From the NCBI GenBank assembly GCA_021442155.1, contig CM038215.1, positions 279,856,413 to 279,920,412 of the forward strand: a stretch of 64,000 bases of DNA. The letters are read 5' to 3'. Shown here in pieces: positions 10,101 to 22,225 of the stretch (positions are counted from its first letter, which is position 1; each line of letters opens with the position of its first letter). Both the position numbers and the translations under genes were made by a program. The stretch is from Cymbidium sinense. Its lineage: Eukaryota; Streptophyta; Magnoliopsida; Asparagales; Orchidaceae. Under the pieces are notes generated by a model that saw only the letters and a program-made list of their open reading frames with translations, was not told where the DNA came from and ran no database searches.

Positions 10101-13100
10101 GAGAAAACTATGAATGTCAACTGAAGGAAACAATTTAGGAAATGCATAGACCAACTCTTTTTACCCGGATCTTTCTTGCACCAATTCGCCCAAGGCCTCC
10201 ATTCTGGCTCCAAGTGCAAGAGGGGATGAACCATCAAAGTGGGGTGAAAAGTAATTGTTTTTTTTAGTTTTGTTTGGAAAATTAAGAACCTGACTGTTGG
10301 GAACTAAATGGGGGATTCAGTTGCAGTAATTGATAGAAAATTAAGTCATTTTCTGCTCTAAGGACCTTGTTCCAAGTCTACACAAAATAAAAAGACGAGT
10401 GAAAAAATTGACTAAAGGACCATACTACAAGAAAAAAAAAAAAGTTTGCTGTCATCCATTCACACACCGTTCTTTTGCAGAGTGATGCTGTATTCTTAGT
10501 TCTGTTCTTTGTTCCATCAATGAAGCCTATGTGTTGTTGAGGACAGGGCAAAATCATTATCCATTCATATGAGACAATATCCAAATCTGAGAGTATTAAC
10601 ACAACATTGTGTGGTTTGAAATGGATAGAACAAGAAATAATGTGAGCATGGTGCCTTCTCAAGCAGATGAAAGATATATATTTGATTCATGCTATATAAA
10701 ATGTTCAATGAAGTATTTGAGAATATTGTGTGCTAAATTTGTTTTTTTGAAAAGAATTTTAAGGGACTAGTCATTGGACAGAAAGATTTAGAAATTGTTG
10801 TAATAAATCTCATGGAGCTTGGATTAACATTAATGGAACTTTCCTTGAAAAGTGATGAAAAAGGATTCACCATGCTAACATCAATTAATTAGTGTGGGGA
10901 TAAACTTTGATATGGGATGAATTATCTAAATCATCTAAAATAGATATCTGGCTTATTTGATATGTTTTTCTTTCTGTTATTTGGGAAAGTGGTAAAGTGC
11001 ATACAGAAATTTCTGTCTAGATGTGGATATGTACATATGCATACCTTCAAAGGTACCTACTTGAAGCATCAATCATCATCATTTGAGCCCATCCCAGGTT
11101 CGTTGAAGTAAAGATGGAACCATTTTCAATCTTTGTTGGTTTTTTTGTTGATATTAATGTTTTTATTCCTAAAGCTTTCATAATTTCTGGCATAACAAAT
11201 TATCTTAGGTGCAAAAAAGTTTTTTTGGAAATTTACATACATGCCACACAATTCTTATGAATTTACATATTTAAACTTCAATTTTTATATATATAAATAT
11301 AATACTTCAATCTTCAATATCACATAAAAAATGCTATCATCACTTTAAAAATGTGAAATGCATCTTTTCAAGCATAGAAAAATATTAGATAAGTAAATAT
11401 TTAATTTTAGGTGTTAGATATATAAATGAATATGAATTGTGTAGTATGTATGTATATCTTCTAAAGGTTTTTCATTCTGGATTTATATTCATGAAATTCA
11501 AGCATATTTTACATGATCTGTATAAAAAGATGATGAGCATTACTTTTCTCTTGGTTAAAATTCATATCAGAATTAACGGAAGTTTTTTCATTGGAAGCAT
11601 GTAGTTTAGAAATGGCAATATAGGTTATTCAGCAAAGTCTTTCACTGAACTCTAAGGATAGCTAAAAGGAGGTTGTATGAATTCTAGATTAGCCACTGTC
11701 CTTAAGGCGGCTGATTTTGGTCTGCTTATGTTTTGGAATAGCTGGAAGAGACATTTGCAAAGTAACTCAAAGAAGGATCTCCATGCTTGATTGTTGATGG
11801 GAGCTTTGAATAAGTTGATCACGCTGATGATTTTCATGCATGATTGCTACTTTATTTTATCTGGGTTTGGCATATTTTCTCAGGATATTTAATTATAGAG
11901 TTGATTTCTTTTCTGTTTAAAGTTTTATATTATGAAAATTTTACTGCAGCTGATATGTTCTGCATTCAATATGCTTGTATTTGAAGCTTTTAAAGGAAAA
12001 ATTGAAGCTAATAAAATGCTGGAGAAACTATCAAATCTGAATTTTCTTTAAGATCATTTGTCTATTCGAGTATTTACTAAGTCACACATCATTTTTTTTC
12101 TATATTCAGATCCATTTTGTGCTTCTTTTAAGCCGTCAAGGAAAGGTTAGACTTACGAAGTGGTACTCTCCATATTCACAGAAGGAAAGATCAAAGGTGC
12201 ACATTTATTTTTTGTTTCACGTTTTTCTTATTGCAGTGCCTTACAATATTCTTTGTTTATTCGCCTGTTGATGTTTCATCCCATGGACTTTGGATTCTCT
12301 TACTTTATCACAGTGTTTGTTTTTATCATGAATATACAGATGGTGCTTCTTCTAAGGACAATCAAACTTCACCTGCATGAATTTCTGCATTTTCATGCTA
12401 GAAGTAAAAGTAGGATTTTTTAATGTTATGATGTTTACGTAATTGTGAATGTTTATTTTCAGCTGCATCATTAGTTTTTTATTATGTAATATCTTATTGA
12501 GCTATGACTGCGAGGACATGCCTTGACCTAGTTAAAGCCCAGATGCTATTGATATATGTGAATGGACTGAGAGCTTTGTAATCATTTCAATGTTTATGGT
12601 AGTTTTATTTTTCATTATTTAATCATGAACTAAATATCTTACCTAAATATTGGATGTAGCCATGATGATTTAATTAATATTTGATTTTAATAAAAGTTAT
12701 AGAGTTCTTTTTTTCATAATTGTTGCATATTTTATTCTACACCTTAATTGCTTGTTATAGAGTTTAGGAGATTTATTTGAAATCAAGAATTGAAGAATGA
12801 ACTCATTTTGGGCAAAATGTCACAATGGGTGAATCATAGGTTAGAGATAATTGTGAAGAATCACTGCTGACCATTTGAAGATCCAAAAGCATTGTCAAAT
12901 TTTAACTAGATTACATTATAAAAAAGGTATGATTTGACCAAATCCATTTAGATGAGTTTGTATACATCTTATGCTAGTGTATAGCTTTACATAGTTCAGA
13001 GATAGCCATTAGAACAAGTAGGTATCTTTTTTTTTTGTTTTAATGTCATTTTGTACTGACAAAAGTATAGTTTCTAGGTATGCATGATGTGGAATAATCA

Positions 13101-16100
13101 TTTTCTGGAAGTTGCTGTGTTTATGTTGGTTTCATGAGAGCAATTACGTATGGGTAGCTCTGCTTTTGACTCATCTAGGATGACTTTTCATTTTCTGTAC
13201 CAAGTAGTTTCACTGTTTCTTCACTTTTAAGCATGATGGGAAAAGTGCACTAACAAGCCTTGTTATTTCTTCCCACTATTTGACACATGAATACCACAAC
13301 ATAAAATCAACGAACCACAAAATAGACCACACAAACTATTAATTTATTTTGCAGACAACTAAAGGCAAAAATCACCGTAAGTTCAGCAAAGGTCTTGCAA
13401 TATGGAAGATCAAAATCAAGGGCTGCAAATTACTTGAGAACAAATTTTGTTAAACAAGATGGATTCCACAAGTTTGAAAGAAAACCATTGAAAAAATGTT
13501 GATTTAAATCACCTACTAGATAAAGGCAATTGAATATTGTATGTGGTGCTAGAAACATATTAACATGATAATATGCTTTTCATATGAAATATCTCACAAG
13601 AGGAGATGAGAAGAAAATTATGATAAAGTCATCACATCTTATTGCACGAACCGAAGCTTGTTTCTCTTACTACAATGGACCAATTGAGTTGAACTCAATT
13701 AGAAAAGTTTTAGGAGATTGAGGACTATCAACCTGTGAGTTTAACTTCGGCTACTGTAACCTACACTATTGAGAAGATCAAAAGGTGAGAGGAGGGGAAA
13801 GTGCTTGAAATTCTCACCTATCTAAGTCTTGGAACTTGAATCTCTTGATTGACCCACCTTCAACAAGTATAGTGGAAGAAAATACTCTGTAGAATTGACC
13901 TGAGCTGGGTTGGATAAGTGGGTCGACCAAACTTTAGTCACCATTAAGGCGATTTGATGGTTTAGCTCACTTGAAGGCTTTTGGAGGGTGGAAAATAATT
14001 TAAACTTCTCTTAACTCAAAGATGATGAACTGAATATCTCTCTTTTTTTAATTGGCCATATATTAAGGAGTTCTAAGAGTCAATTGTCATATTAGGAATA
14101 TCTTAAAGTTGAATATTTAAGATGATTGACCAATTTGACTAAGGCTATAATCAAGTCGGGTCAATCCGAGTATATAATGAATTTGGATTTGGCTCGATTA
14201 TATTATAAGTTGTTCATGTTCGGCTCGAGCTTGAGCTGAGTTTTCATATGTATGTTTATACTTGGCTTGTTTAAAATTTCTAATAAGTTTACTTGCCTTG
14301 TTTATATTAATTGAACGAGTAATTCAACAAGTTAATAAACAAGCTAAGAATTTGAATGAGTACTTGACTTTTTACATTTAGTTATAAACGAACGGGTTTA
14401 TAAATTTAAAAAAAACAAGCAATTGAATCAATTTAGAATTCAGATCTAAATACTTTACACCAATTAAATAAGATACCATATAAGGTTGAGCACACTTTCT
14501 TGCAATCAAATAATGTAAGTACTAACAAACTAATTCATTGAAAGAAATAAATAAGATGAAATTGCATTAAATACATGCATATTTCTTAATGAAAAAAACC
14601 TTAATTTGATTAAAAAAAAGCTCAAAAAATTTATAAATACTTATATGGATAAGAAGCATTTCGTGTGAAATAAGCTTACGTCAACTTCACAAAATGGTTG
14701 AATTACGTTTATCCAATTAGGGATTTAGCTTTTTGTTGAGGATTTTGTTTTTTAAAATGGAGTCAAACTTGATAGATTAATGAGATTTTAGGGCAATTGG
14801 GATTTGAAATTAGATTTGATTTGATTTTTACATAAAATAAAATTATGATTTAAAAAGAAAGGAAATCAAAGTGTACTATATCCTCATGCGACTTCTCATC
14901 CTTAATGTACATCAAAGATATTACTATCAAATATATAATTAAAAGGGTTCTATTTAATCACGATTTATTTAAATAAACGAGTTGGACTATGTTCAAATTT
15001 GGTTCATTTAACATTCGAGTTTTAAAAAAATATTCGAGCTTGTTTATTTACTAATTTGAATAAATGTGAGTGAATATTAATCAAACCGAGTTCGAGTTGT
15101 TCATCGGGCGCATTGGTTTATTTACAAGGGCCTAAATAGGGGAAGGACATGTGGGTACTTTTGACTTGACCTTGAGTCAGATTTCTTAGATGGATTTTAA
15201 GGATGGTCAAATTAGTCCTCAATCTTATGATCAATTATATAAATAATTGAATCAATGAGATATATCAACTGATAAAATCCAACTCTTACATTCACTATAG
15301 AATGCTTGAACTTGAGCAGTTTAGGAGGTTTTCCTTAGGGCTGGCTAGACTAGCCTATGATGTAGGAAGGATTTACAAAATAACCTCTTCAGTGGTTCCT
15401 CCTAAGTCTTCAGTATGTCCAAATGAATTGTTTAGGTTATGTCAGTCTTTGGTGTTCAAAGAGGACATTGGATCAGATCTTATTGATATATTTTATTTCA
15501 ACAGTATGTTATTATGTATACTGCACATTAGAGGATTCATGTATCTTGATTTTTAGCTTGATCAGGATCATTTGACTTATAATTGGTAAATTATAATGGC
15601 TATTTCTTTCTTCCTTAAAGCTAAAAAGGGATAAATTTTCATACATACACCTGGTTAATTTGTTTATCATCCACTCCAAGGAACTATCGTTTAAATCTTG
15701 GTTTCATTCTATTAGCATGCTGTTTTAATGATTTTCTGTGCTTAAGCTCTTTTTTATTGTAGGACCTCTTTAAATTTGTTCTTCCTATTTTCGTTTAACT
15801 TTGATATGATGCTTGGAAACACAGTCTCCTTTCTTAAGTGATCAAGAATTGAGACGAAGGTTTATGACAAGCTGTCTCTTCATTAGAGCGGTAGTGATCT
15901 AAATTTAAAGAGGATAGAATAACACTTATGCATCCAGATTGAATTTTTATTTTTTATTTTTTTGCAGTTTATGGTGGACCTTGATATACTTGTAGTGGAC
16001 TTTGCATTTGGGTTCAACAATTGGGTCATTTTATGGCATTTGAACCTCTTTGTCAAATTGTCATTTATTGTTAAGAAAAGCAATCATTACCTATAAAATA

Positions 16101-19100
16101 ATTTGGTTGCTAAAATTCAAAATTTTTGTAGTAAATAATTTTTTTCAACAAAAAACCTCTTTGTAAATTTCATGGTTAAAAGACATTATGTAAACCATGC
16201 GTGGAAAAACCTGCTGAAGGTGGAGATGCAGAGGAATTTTTTTATTGATATGCGAATGATAAGAGTAAAACCTGTAACTGGGTTAAATCTGTGATTAGCA
16301 AAAACAGGGGAGTTTATTTTTTGACTGAAATAGTGGCTTGCGGTTGCGACTAATGAGGTGAATGGGGGAATAAAGTTTGACTTGTACCTCTAATTTTATT
16401 TTAGACTCATACTCGTGTGGTAGATATAGGCAGATTACTCGCCAGTTAGGGTAATTAGATACATATTTAGCTATCCTTTGAATTCATGAAAGGTTGATTT
16501 ATTAAAAATAAATTTTTCTTGGTCTTGTAAGATAAGAAACTTAATAAATTTAATTTATATTTAATCATAAATGCATTATTAATAAATATTAATCTTATTT
16601 TATTAGTTATTCTAATTTTTTTGGAATGGCAAACTATATAAATCACAAACTATGTGACTTGAATCCATAATTTAAGAGAAAATCATCTCTTTATTCAGTG
16701 AGCCACGGATCATTTTCACGATTGTTCTAATTAAACACTAATTATTATTATCTAATAGGAAGTTCGGTTTTGATAACTATAGGCTAATTCTAATCTAGTT
16801 AATCTAAGCTAATTAAAAAAATATTTATGTATTAATTTAATTTAGCTATTAATATATGTTGTTTTAAGTAAGTCATGACTTCACATTCTAATAATAAAAC
16901 ACTAACTACAAAGAATTTATAATTTTCATTAATAATTAGTATTAAATGGTTCAATTAAATATATCGACCATAGTTAATATTGATCAATATAATATTTAAG
17001 CAAATCTTTCATTTTGTTGCAAACAGTCTGTAATATATAAATTGAACAAATTTAAGTTTGTTTTTATGATTTTTTTTGGAGAGATCTACGATTATAATAT
17101 TTTTTCTGTAAAGTATATGTTATGTTCATGTAAAAATCAGTTACGTGCTAATACTCAAACGACATTTTGTTGCGACATTTGACATTACTCTAGCAATGAA
17201 ATATCTCATTGCTAATATTTTGTCTTCAAGGAAAAAAAGTTCCCACCAAATAAGCGCCTGATTGCTACTTTGGTTAATAATTCTAATTCTTTTTGATGTA
17301 CTTAAATGGAAAGATGTACCTTTGAACTTCCATTCTTTACATCTGTTGTTTTACGATTATCCTGACTTTGCAGCTGATATAATTTTCATTATGTTGGGAA
17401 GGTAATCCGTGAGCTTAGTGGAGTGATTCTCACGAGAGGTCCAAAGCTCTGCAATTTTGTTGAATGGAGAGGATTTAAAGTTGTATACAGAAGGTTATTT
17501 GAATTGTTATTCTTTTTTCTCGAAGCAATTCAGATTCCTTAAAGAGCGTTCTTATCTGATTGTGAAAATTGATGACAGATATGCTAGCCTCTACTTCTGC
17601 ATGTGCATCGATGCTGATGACAATGAACTAGAGATTCTTGAAATCATTCATCACTTTGTTGAGATACTTGACCGTTTCTTCGGCAGTGTAAGTCATTTTT
17701 CTTATTATAGCATGTTTTCAAATTGTTATCGCCATCTAATATTTTTCTGTTCTCCAGGTTTGTGAGCTGGACTTGATCTTCAATTTTCACAAGGTGACAT
17801 ATATTATTTTCATACATTTCTCTTTCTCATTTATATTTTGGTCTCCATTCTCATAATAGACTTAGGAACATACAGGCGTATTATATACTGGATGAGATTC
17901 TAATTGCTGGTGAACTCCAAGAATCAAGCAAAAAAGCTGTAGCCCGGATTATAGCTGCTCAGGTACCAAATACTTACAAGCGTTACTGATTTCATTGTGG
18001 TGGAGCAATCATTCAACATGGTTATAAAGTTAACACCTGTTATGCAAGAACACAAACACCGATTATTGAAAGTATATTTATTCATTTCGTCGGTATTTGT
18101 GATATCTCTTGATGTTTTCATTTCTCTACTGACACAGTGCTTTTGTTTTTTGAAAAAAATCATTTATTGCAATCTGGTGAGCTTATAAAGTCAACACCAA
18201 TGATGCATGAACACAAACACCTTTTATTGAAAAGTATAAGATGCAAATTTGATACAATACTATACATAATAATATTAACTTTCCAATTATAATCTATGCA
18301 TTTAAATAAAATTTGAAAATTAATAGGAATAATATCATATTCTTCTATTTTAATTAATAAATAATAAATATCTAATCCTTCTTTTTGATATATTAAAAAG
18401 AATTTCAACTTAGAGATAATGTATTTCCTAAAATATGGAATAGAAATACATATGAATAATAAGATAGTTGATATTCTCCTCTTTGTCCTATAAAAAAGAA
18501 AGCTAGGATTTGAATCTCCTACCTCAAAATGACAAAAATGATAATTTTGTCATGACCATCTTGTTGTGTAGGACGGGTTTCAAAAATTACTTTTTGTTGT
18601 TGTAATATTGATGATTTATATAGTAGGCTTCATATTAATGATTAAAAAATGAGATATATAGAGTATCTAAGATATAAGAGGAATAACCTTATTGCAAAGG
18701 TCAATATGTGATTAAGTTTGCATAACAAATTTTTTTATATGGAAACTTCTTTAGATTCGATGATTTGGACATTTTTAGATAGAGAAGATAATTGATACAT
18801 GCACAAATCCTAATGTAGTACTGTAGATCCCAAGTGTAACAAACCATTCTATTTTTTTGATTTATTTATTTCTACTAGAGTTTGTCTATAGTATGATCAC
18901 AGTAAGGAATGCATATTTTTTAAAGATTTATTTATTTATTTGTGTGTGATCTAGATTTATGTCAGTAGAGCCTACATATTTTTTACTTATATTATAAATA
19001 ACTAAATTAATCATAGGATAAATTATTTTATTATAAACTTGTATGTGTTACTCATTTAAGTTAGGATTGTAATATTAGTGGAATCAATAGTTTCAATATA

Positions 19101-19781
19101 GACCTCAGTATATCTTCTAATAGTTGACAAATTGTCTTGTCCGTATGAATATGATTAATTAAAACTATCATTAAATTCCATTATAACAAATATGCATAAC
19201 TTTATGAGTCATATTCTTTATCCATCTCACATTAAGGACGGACAACTAAAGAAAACGTAATTTATTTACTAGGCATTTATACCCACCTGGTAGAACTATT
19301 ATTTTTGGTAGCTAAGTCATAACCAAGATCTTAATTAAAAATAGCTTATCTTGTATTTGTTCAGAGACTATGGTGCAATGATTTTTAACATATTTAGATG
19401 GATTTAGTTGGGTGTCCTTTTCAGATTAGACTATAAGACCAATATGTTGAGCATATTTAGCCCTAGGTAAAGTATCAAGTTATAAGTCCCATACTTACAA
19501 ATTAGATATAAGTTTGAGTTACTATTCAAATTATAGTTCTCACCTTCAATCTAGTATTTAAGCCTGACATTCTTAATTGTAATGTTTTTTCAAGGTATTT
19601 TCCCAATTCTATTATGGATGTGCATTTGGTTGATTTAGATGATTTGGATGGTGAAATTTTAAAACCAATTGATTTTGGAATCCCAAGAAATTAGATCAAA
19701 CTGACTAAATAAAATACAAAATCGAACAAACCAAAGAACAATTTGGTTATGTTATTTCAGTTTGGTTTGGAATAAACTGAA

Positions 19782-19827
<46 letters not shown>

Positions 19828-21742
19828 TATATAGAACAGCTAGTATAAGAGATAGAGATTTTGGGATTTTAATTAAGTTAGATGCATTAAAAATAAAAAT
19901 AATAGGTCTTAGTTAAAGATGAAAATATTAAGGAAATTAAAAAAAGCTATATTGAGAATTATTAAAGGAGATTTTTATTGATAAATTATTTTTGGAGGCA
20001 TAATAAATAATATAATGAAGTATATTATAGATTAGATAAAAAAAAAAGTTTAGAGTTTGTTTTGCAAAAAATACATAAATATACTTCATTATAGCTTCAA
20101 ACTTTCACCACACTCGGAAGGATTTCACATCCGATAAGCTCATACAAAATCAAAATAAAAAATTGAATATTTATTGAATCAAGGCTAAATTGAATCGCTT
20201 GCCCCAACAACAACAACAACAACAACAACAAGAAGCTTTAATCCCATTAAGTGGAGTCGGCTACATGAATCCTTTGTCTCCATTGTGTCCTATAATGTGT
20301 CAAATTCTCATTTAATTCAAGTATACTAATGTCATTTTTTATACATCTTAACCAAGTCTTTTTAGTCTACCTCCACCTTTCTTAACATAAGGAAAATCTA
20401 ATGCATCTACTTTCTTAATCATGGGCCGACGCTTTATGTGTAAAACCATTTAAGGCGACTCTTTCTAATCTTATCTGCCATTGGAACTACTCCAATTTTT
20501 TCCCGAACATACTCATTTCACATTTTATCTCTAAGAGTAAAGCCACTCATCCACGTGAGCATCCTCATCTTTGTAACTTAACTTAGTCTTATGCTTCTCT
20601 TTTATTATTCATTCTGCACCATAAGTTCTTCTTACTACCATCTTATAAAATTTTTCCTTAAGTTTAAATGAACTTTTCTACAACAACTGATGCATTATTC
20701 CTCCACTTCAACCATCCAACTTGAATTCTACTAATAACATCTCCATATTTTACCATCATTTTGAACAATAGAGCCTAAATATCTGAATCACTCTCTTATT
20801 AATGACTTGTTCACCTAATGTCACGATACTACTAAACTTATAACTAAAATTACTCCATATATTCAGTTTTAGATCTACTTCGAAAACTTTAGACTCTAAA
20901 GTTGACCTCCATAATTCAAGTTTCTCTTGGACTCTCTCTCTAGTCTTATCAACAAGAAGAATGTCATCAGCAAAAGCATATACCAAGGTACATCTTCCTG
21001 TAAATGCCTAGTAAGAACATCCATAACTAAAGTAAAAAGATAAGGGCTTAAAGCTGATCCTTCATGTAATCCAACTGAAACAGAAAAATATTTTGTCAAT
21101 CTCCTTCTGTTTGGACACAAGTAACAACTCTAGTATACATATCCTTAATAACTTGAATTTATTTATTTATAAAATTTTCATTTCTAAATTAGTTGGCATG
21201 ATTGACACAAAATTAACTAAATTTAGTACCAGATAATCCTGAAAATCCAACTTTTGTGCCTTCAAGGATTTCAAAATAGCAGCATAGTATGTCAAAAACT
21301 TGGTGCTGTTTGGGATCACTTTTGTTTTTAAATTTTTGTTTTATGTTTTATGTTTTTATTTTGTTTTGTTTCAATTTAAAATATATTTAGTGGTTATTAT
21401 TTTTTAAAAAATTATTCTAAACATTTAAAATTATTTTGAGTATTTTTTAAAATAATATTATTTAATTTTGAAAATAAAAAATGCTAAAAATAAATGTTTT
21501 TAAAAATAGTATACAAATAAAAATAAAAAGTACAACACAATCCCTTGTTAGAAAATGAACAGTTTCGATCTCAAAATTATTTTAGTGATGCAGTGTTTAA
21601 GAATTTAACTGCCATTTTAGAATTTCCAAGAAAGCTACTGCTCTCTTGATTACTCGGTTTTTATTTGCAGGATTCGTTGGTTGAGACTGCCAAGGAGCAG
21701 GCCAGTTCTTTGAGCAATATGATTGCGCAGGCTACCAAGTAG
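7173..21742 (+). CDS. AP1S: AP-1 complex small (sigma) subunit, seven coding exons, intact
   Basis: Coding exons are 7173-7175, 12110-12196, 17402-17493, 17579-17687, 17758-17793, 17876-17962 and 21671-21742 (stop TAG 21740-21742). All six introns are GT-AG, and the joined frame encodes 161 residues, the usual family length. It is the sigma chain of the heterotetrameric AP-1 clathrin adaptor, which sorts cargo at the trans-Golgi network and endosomes. One clathrin-adaptor small-chain domain fills the protein. Diagnostic stretches are IHFVLLLSRQGKVRLTKWYS, RRYASLYFCMCID, DNELEILEIIHHFVEILDRF, VCELDLIFNFHKAYYILDEI and the C-terminal SNMIAQATK tail. The WYSPYSQKER and SGVIL..RGPKLCNFVEWRG segments distinguish it from AP-2 sigma. 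The start is the ATG that ends exon 1 (atg|gtaacc), because exon 2 opens directly with the conserved Ile-His-Phe. There is no signal peptide or membrane segment, which fits a cytosolic coat protein. No frameshift or missing key residue was seen. Confidence 0.96.
8046..9695. repeat. Direct repeats about 1.45 kb apart inside intron 1
   Basis: About 8075-8235 (ttgcccatggtaag..., gaacacatagtctatgattg) and 9540-9695 (ttgcccatgacaat..., gaacacataattcatgatcg) share a diverged block of roughly 160 bp in the same orientation. Between them is a second duplication of about 105 bp: ggaggtatttgagaagtgga near 9070 and ggagggatttgagaagtaga near 9176. This could be an eroded element with terminal direct repeats or local duplication. 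No coding sequence was recognised. Confidence 0.55.
11229..11459. mobile_element. Foldback MITE family A, copy in intron 1
   Basis: It begins atttacatacatgccacaca and ends agtatgtatgtatat. The left end and the reverse complement of the right end match over about 45 bp or more. Copies occur at 28063-28302 and about 35533-35788, with partial copies at about 24988-25080 and 52013-52066. It is AT-rich and non-coding. Confidence 0.75.
14090..15275. repeat. Probable decayed transposable element with GGCTCGAGC-type motifs
   Basis: The left part contains ttcggctcgagcttgagctg (about 14219) and the right part cgagttcgagttgttcatc (about 15088). These alternating CGAG/CTCG motifs in an AT-rich interior are common in plant non-autonomous DNA elements. 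I could not align clean terminal inverted repeats or a target-site duplication, so both the limits and the class are uncertain. Confidence 0.35.
15302..15556 (+). other. Unidentified 84-codon reading frame inside intron 2
   Basis: The frame starts MLELEQFRRFSLGLARLAYD and ends in a TAG. It lacks the low-complexity look of neighbouring chance frames and has mixed composition, with an LARLAYDVGRIY stretch and an RLCQSLVF stretch. I do not recognise the family. It could be a captured gene fragment, part of a degraded transposon protein, or chance. It is in the same orientation as the host gene, but no splice evidence includes it. Confidence 0.2.
15775..16200 (+). repeat. Dispersed repeat shared with 37725-38100
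   Basis: The two loci share collinear blocks: gtagtgatctaaa with gatagtgatctaaa, gaacctctttgtca in both, and attacctataaaataatttg with attacctacaaagtaatttg. They match over about 400 bp with small gaps. It is non-coding. The 38.1-kb copy is broken off where the GGT-rich repeat begins. Confidence 0.65.
18705..19595 (+). repeat. Dispersed repeat, uninterrupted copy
   Basis: It aligns collinearly with 45.98-49.26 kb. Shared blocks include agtttgca, gatttggac, tttatttatttatttgtg, tcatttaagttaggattg, gacaaattgtcttgtcc and ttcttaattgtaatg or a close match. The copy here is continuous, whereas the other is split by two insertions. There is no coding content, and its class is unknown. Confidence 0.75.
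19786..19827. repeat. TA dinucleotide tract
   Basis: A (TA)n run follows sequence rich in ttggttt motifs (19615-19770). A similar motif-rich stretch precedes the long TA tract at 46.5 kb. Confidence 0.85.
20205..21162 (-). mobile_element. 5'-truncated RTE-clade LINE fragment, antisense in intron 6
   Basis: On the minus strand the 3' half of an RTE reverse transcriptase is readable in pieces: GLHEGSALSPYLFTLVMDVL (about 21006-21065), FADDILLVDKTRE (about 20930-20975), then EKLELWRSTLES. It ends at a (CAA)n run (20205-20230), which is a (TTG)n tail on the element strand. It aligns end to end with the second half of the 46.96-48.74 kb copy, starting inside the reverse transcriptase at about 21162. 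That is the 5' truncation expected of LINEs. The FADD catalytic motif survives, but frameshifts make it non-functional. Confidence 0.88.
21303..21545. mobile_element. AT-rich MITE, family B, copy in intron 6
   Basis: It begins gctgtttgggatcacttttg and ends with an A-rich block and cacaatccc. The interior matches 6689-6919, including ttattttgagtattttt in both. Its right end is about 125 bp from the exon 7 acceptor. Confidence 0.65.
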
Positions 21743-21920
21743 AGGAGGAATTCATGGTTTCATTGATGTTCGATATACCATATTGTTTGTGTCCAAATTT
21801 CTACTTAACAGTTTTTTATCTTTGTGGGTTATTGTAATCATTAGTGAAGACTCTTTGATTCTGCTTGATTTCTAAAATTTAATTTTGAGAATGATAATAT
21901 AGTTATATTTGATAGAAAAT
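21743..21920 (+). other. Probable 3' untranslated region of the AP-1 sigma gene
   Basis: The sequence after the TAG is T-rich, with tttgtgtcc and ttgtgggttattgtaatc motifs as in plant 3' ends. There is no exact AATAAA, so the cleavage site cannot be placed. Confidence 0.4.
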
Positions 21921-22028
21921 AGTAGTTAAGTCCTATGATTTTCACCATTTTTTACAATTTTATCAATGTGAGACTCATTATAAATACATTCATGTTTTTG
22001 CTAAATATATTTTGGGGTTCATTTGCTT

Positions 22029-22032
<4 letters not shown>

Positions 22033-22111
<79 letters not shown>
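22033..22111. repeat. Long TA dinucleotide tract
   Basis: About 78 bp of uninterrupted (TA)n. The plus-strand frame across it is Tyr-Ile repeats and is not a gene. Confidence 0.95.
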
Positions 22112-22113
<2 letters not shown>

Positions 22114-22225
22114 AGCAATTTTCACAAAATTAGTATTCTTGCATATACATTCTTTGTTCTAGTTTTAAAAATTAAGTTAAATTTAGTAAACTTTATATAA
22201 ATGCCAATGCACATTCATGGTTTTA

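Larger units (their letters stand above)
7176..12109 (+). other. Intron 1 of the AP-1 sigma gene (4.9 kb) with repeats
   Basis: The intron begins gtaacc and ends ttcag. It contains a GGGATTTAC-rich, partly palindromic patch at 7217-7335, then AT-rich sequence with the direct repeats and MITE listed separately. Reading frames at 7441-7689 and, on minus, at 10378-10662 match no family I recognise and are probably chance. Confidence 0.85.
12197..17401 (+). other. Intron 2 of the AP-1 sigma gene (5.2 kb)
   Basis: The donor is gtgcac and the acceptor is gggaag; removing it joins ...KERSK to VIREL in frame. It holds a CGAG-motif-rich repeat region (13880-15280), an unidentified short reading frame (15302-15556) and a dispersed repeat shared with 37.7-38.1 kb. 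The remainder is AT-rich with nothing recognised. Confidence 0.85.
17963..21670 (+). other. Intron 6 of the AP-1 sigma gene (3.7 kb) with nested repeats
   Basis: The donor is gtacca and the acceptor is ttgcag; removing it joins ...IIAAQ to DSLVE in frame. It contains a short internal duplication (about 18015-18075 and 18185-18240, both with aacacaaacacc), an 890-bp dispersed repeat, a TA tract, an antisense RTE fragment and a family-B MITE. Much of this intron is therefore transposon-derived. Confidence 0.85.

Noticed and set aside
12160..12423. 87-codon plus-strand frame
   Set aside because: It overlaps exon 2 of the AP-1 sigma gene in another frame and then runs into intron 2.
17457..17765. 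102-codon plus-strand frame
   Set aside because: It starts inside exon 3 and reads through introns 3 and 4. The real protein is the spliced product.
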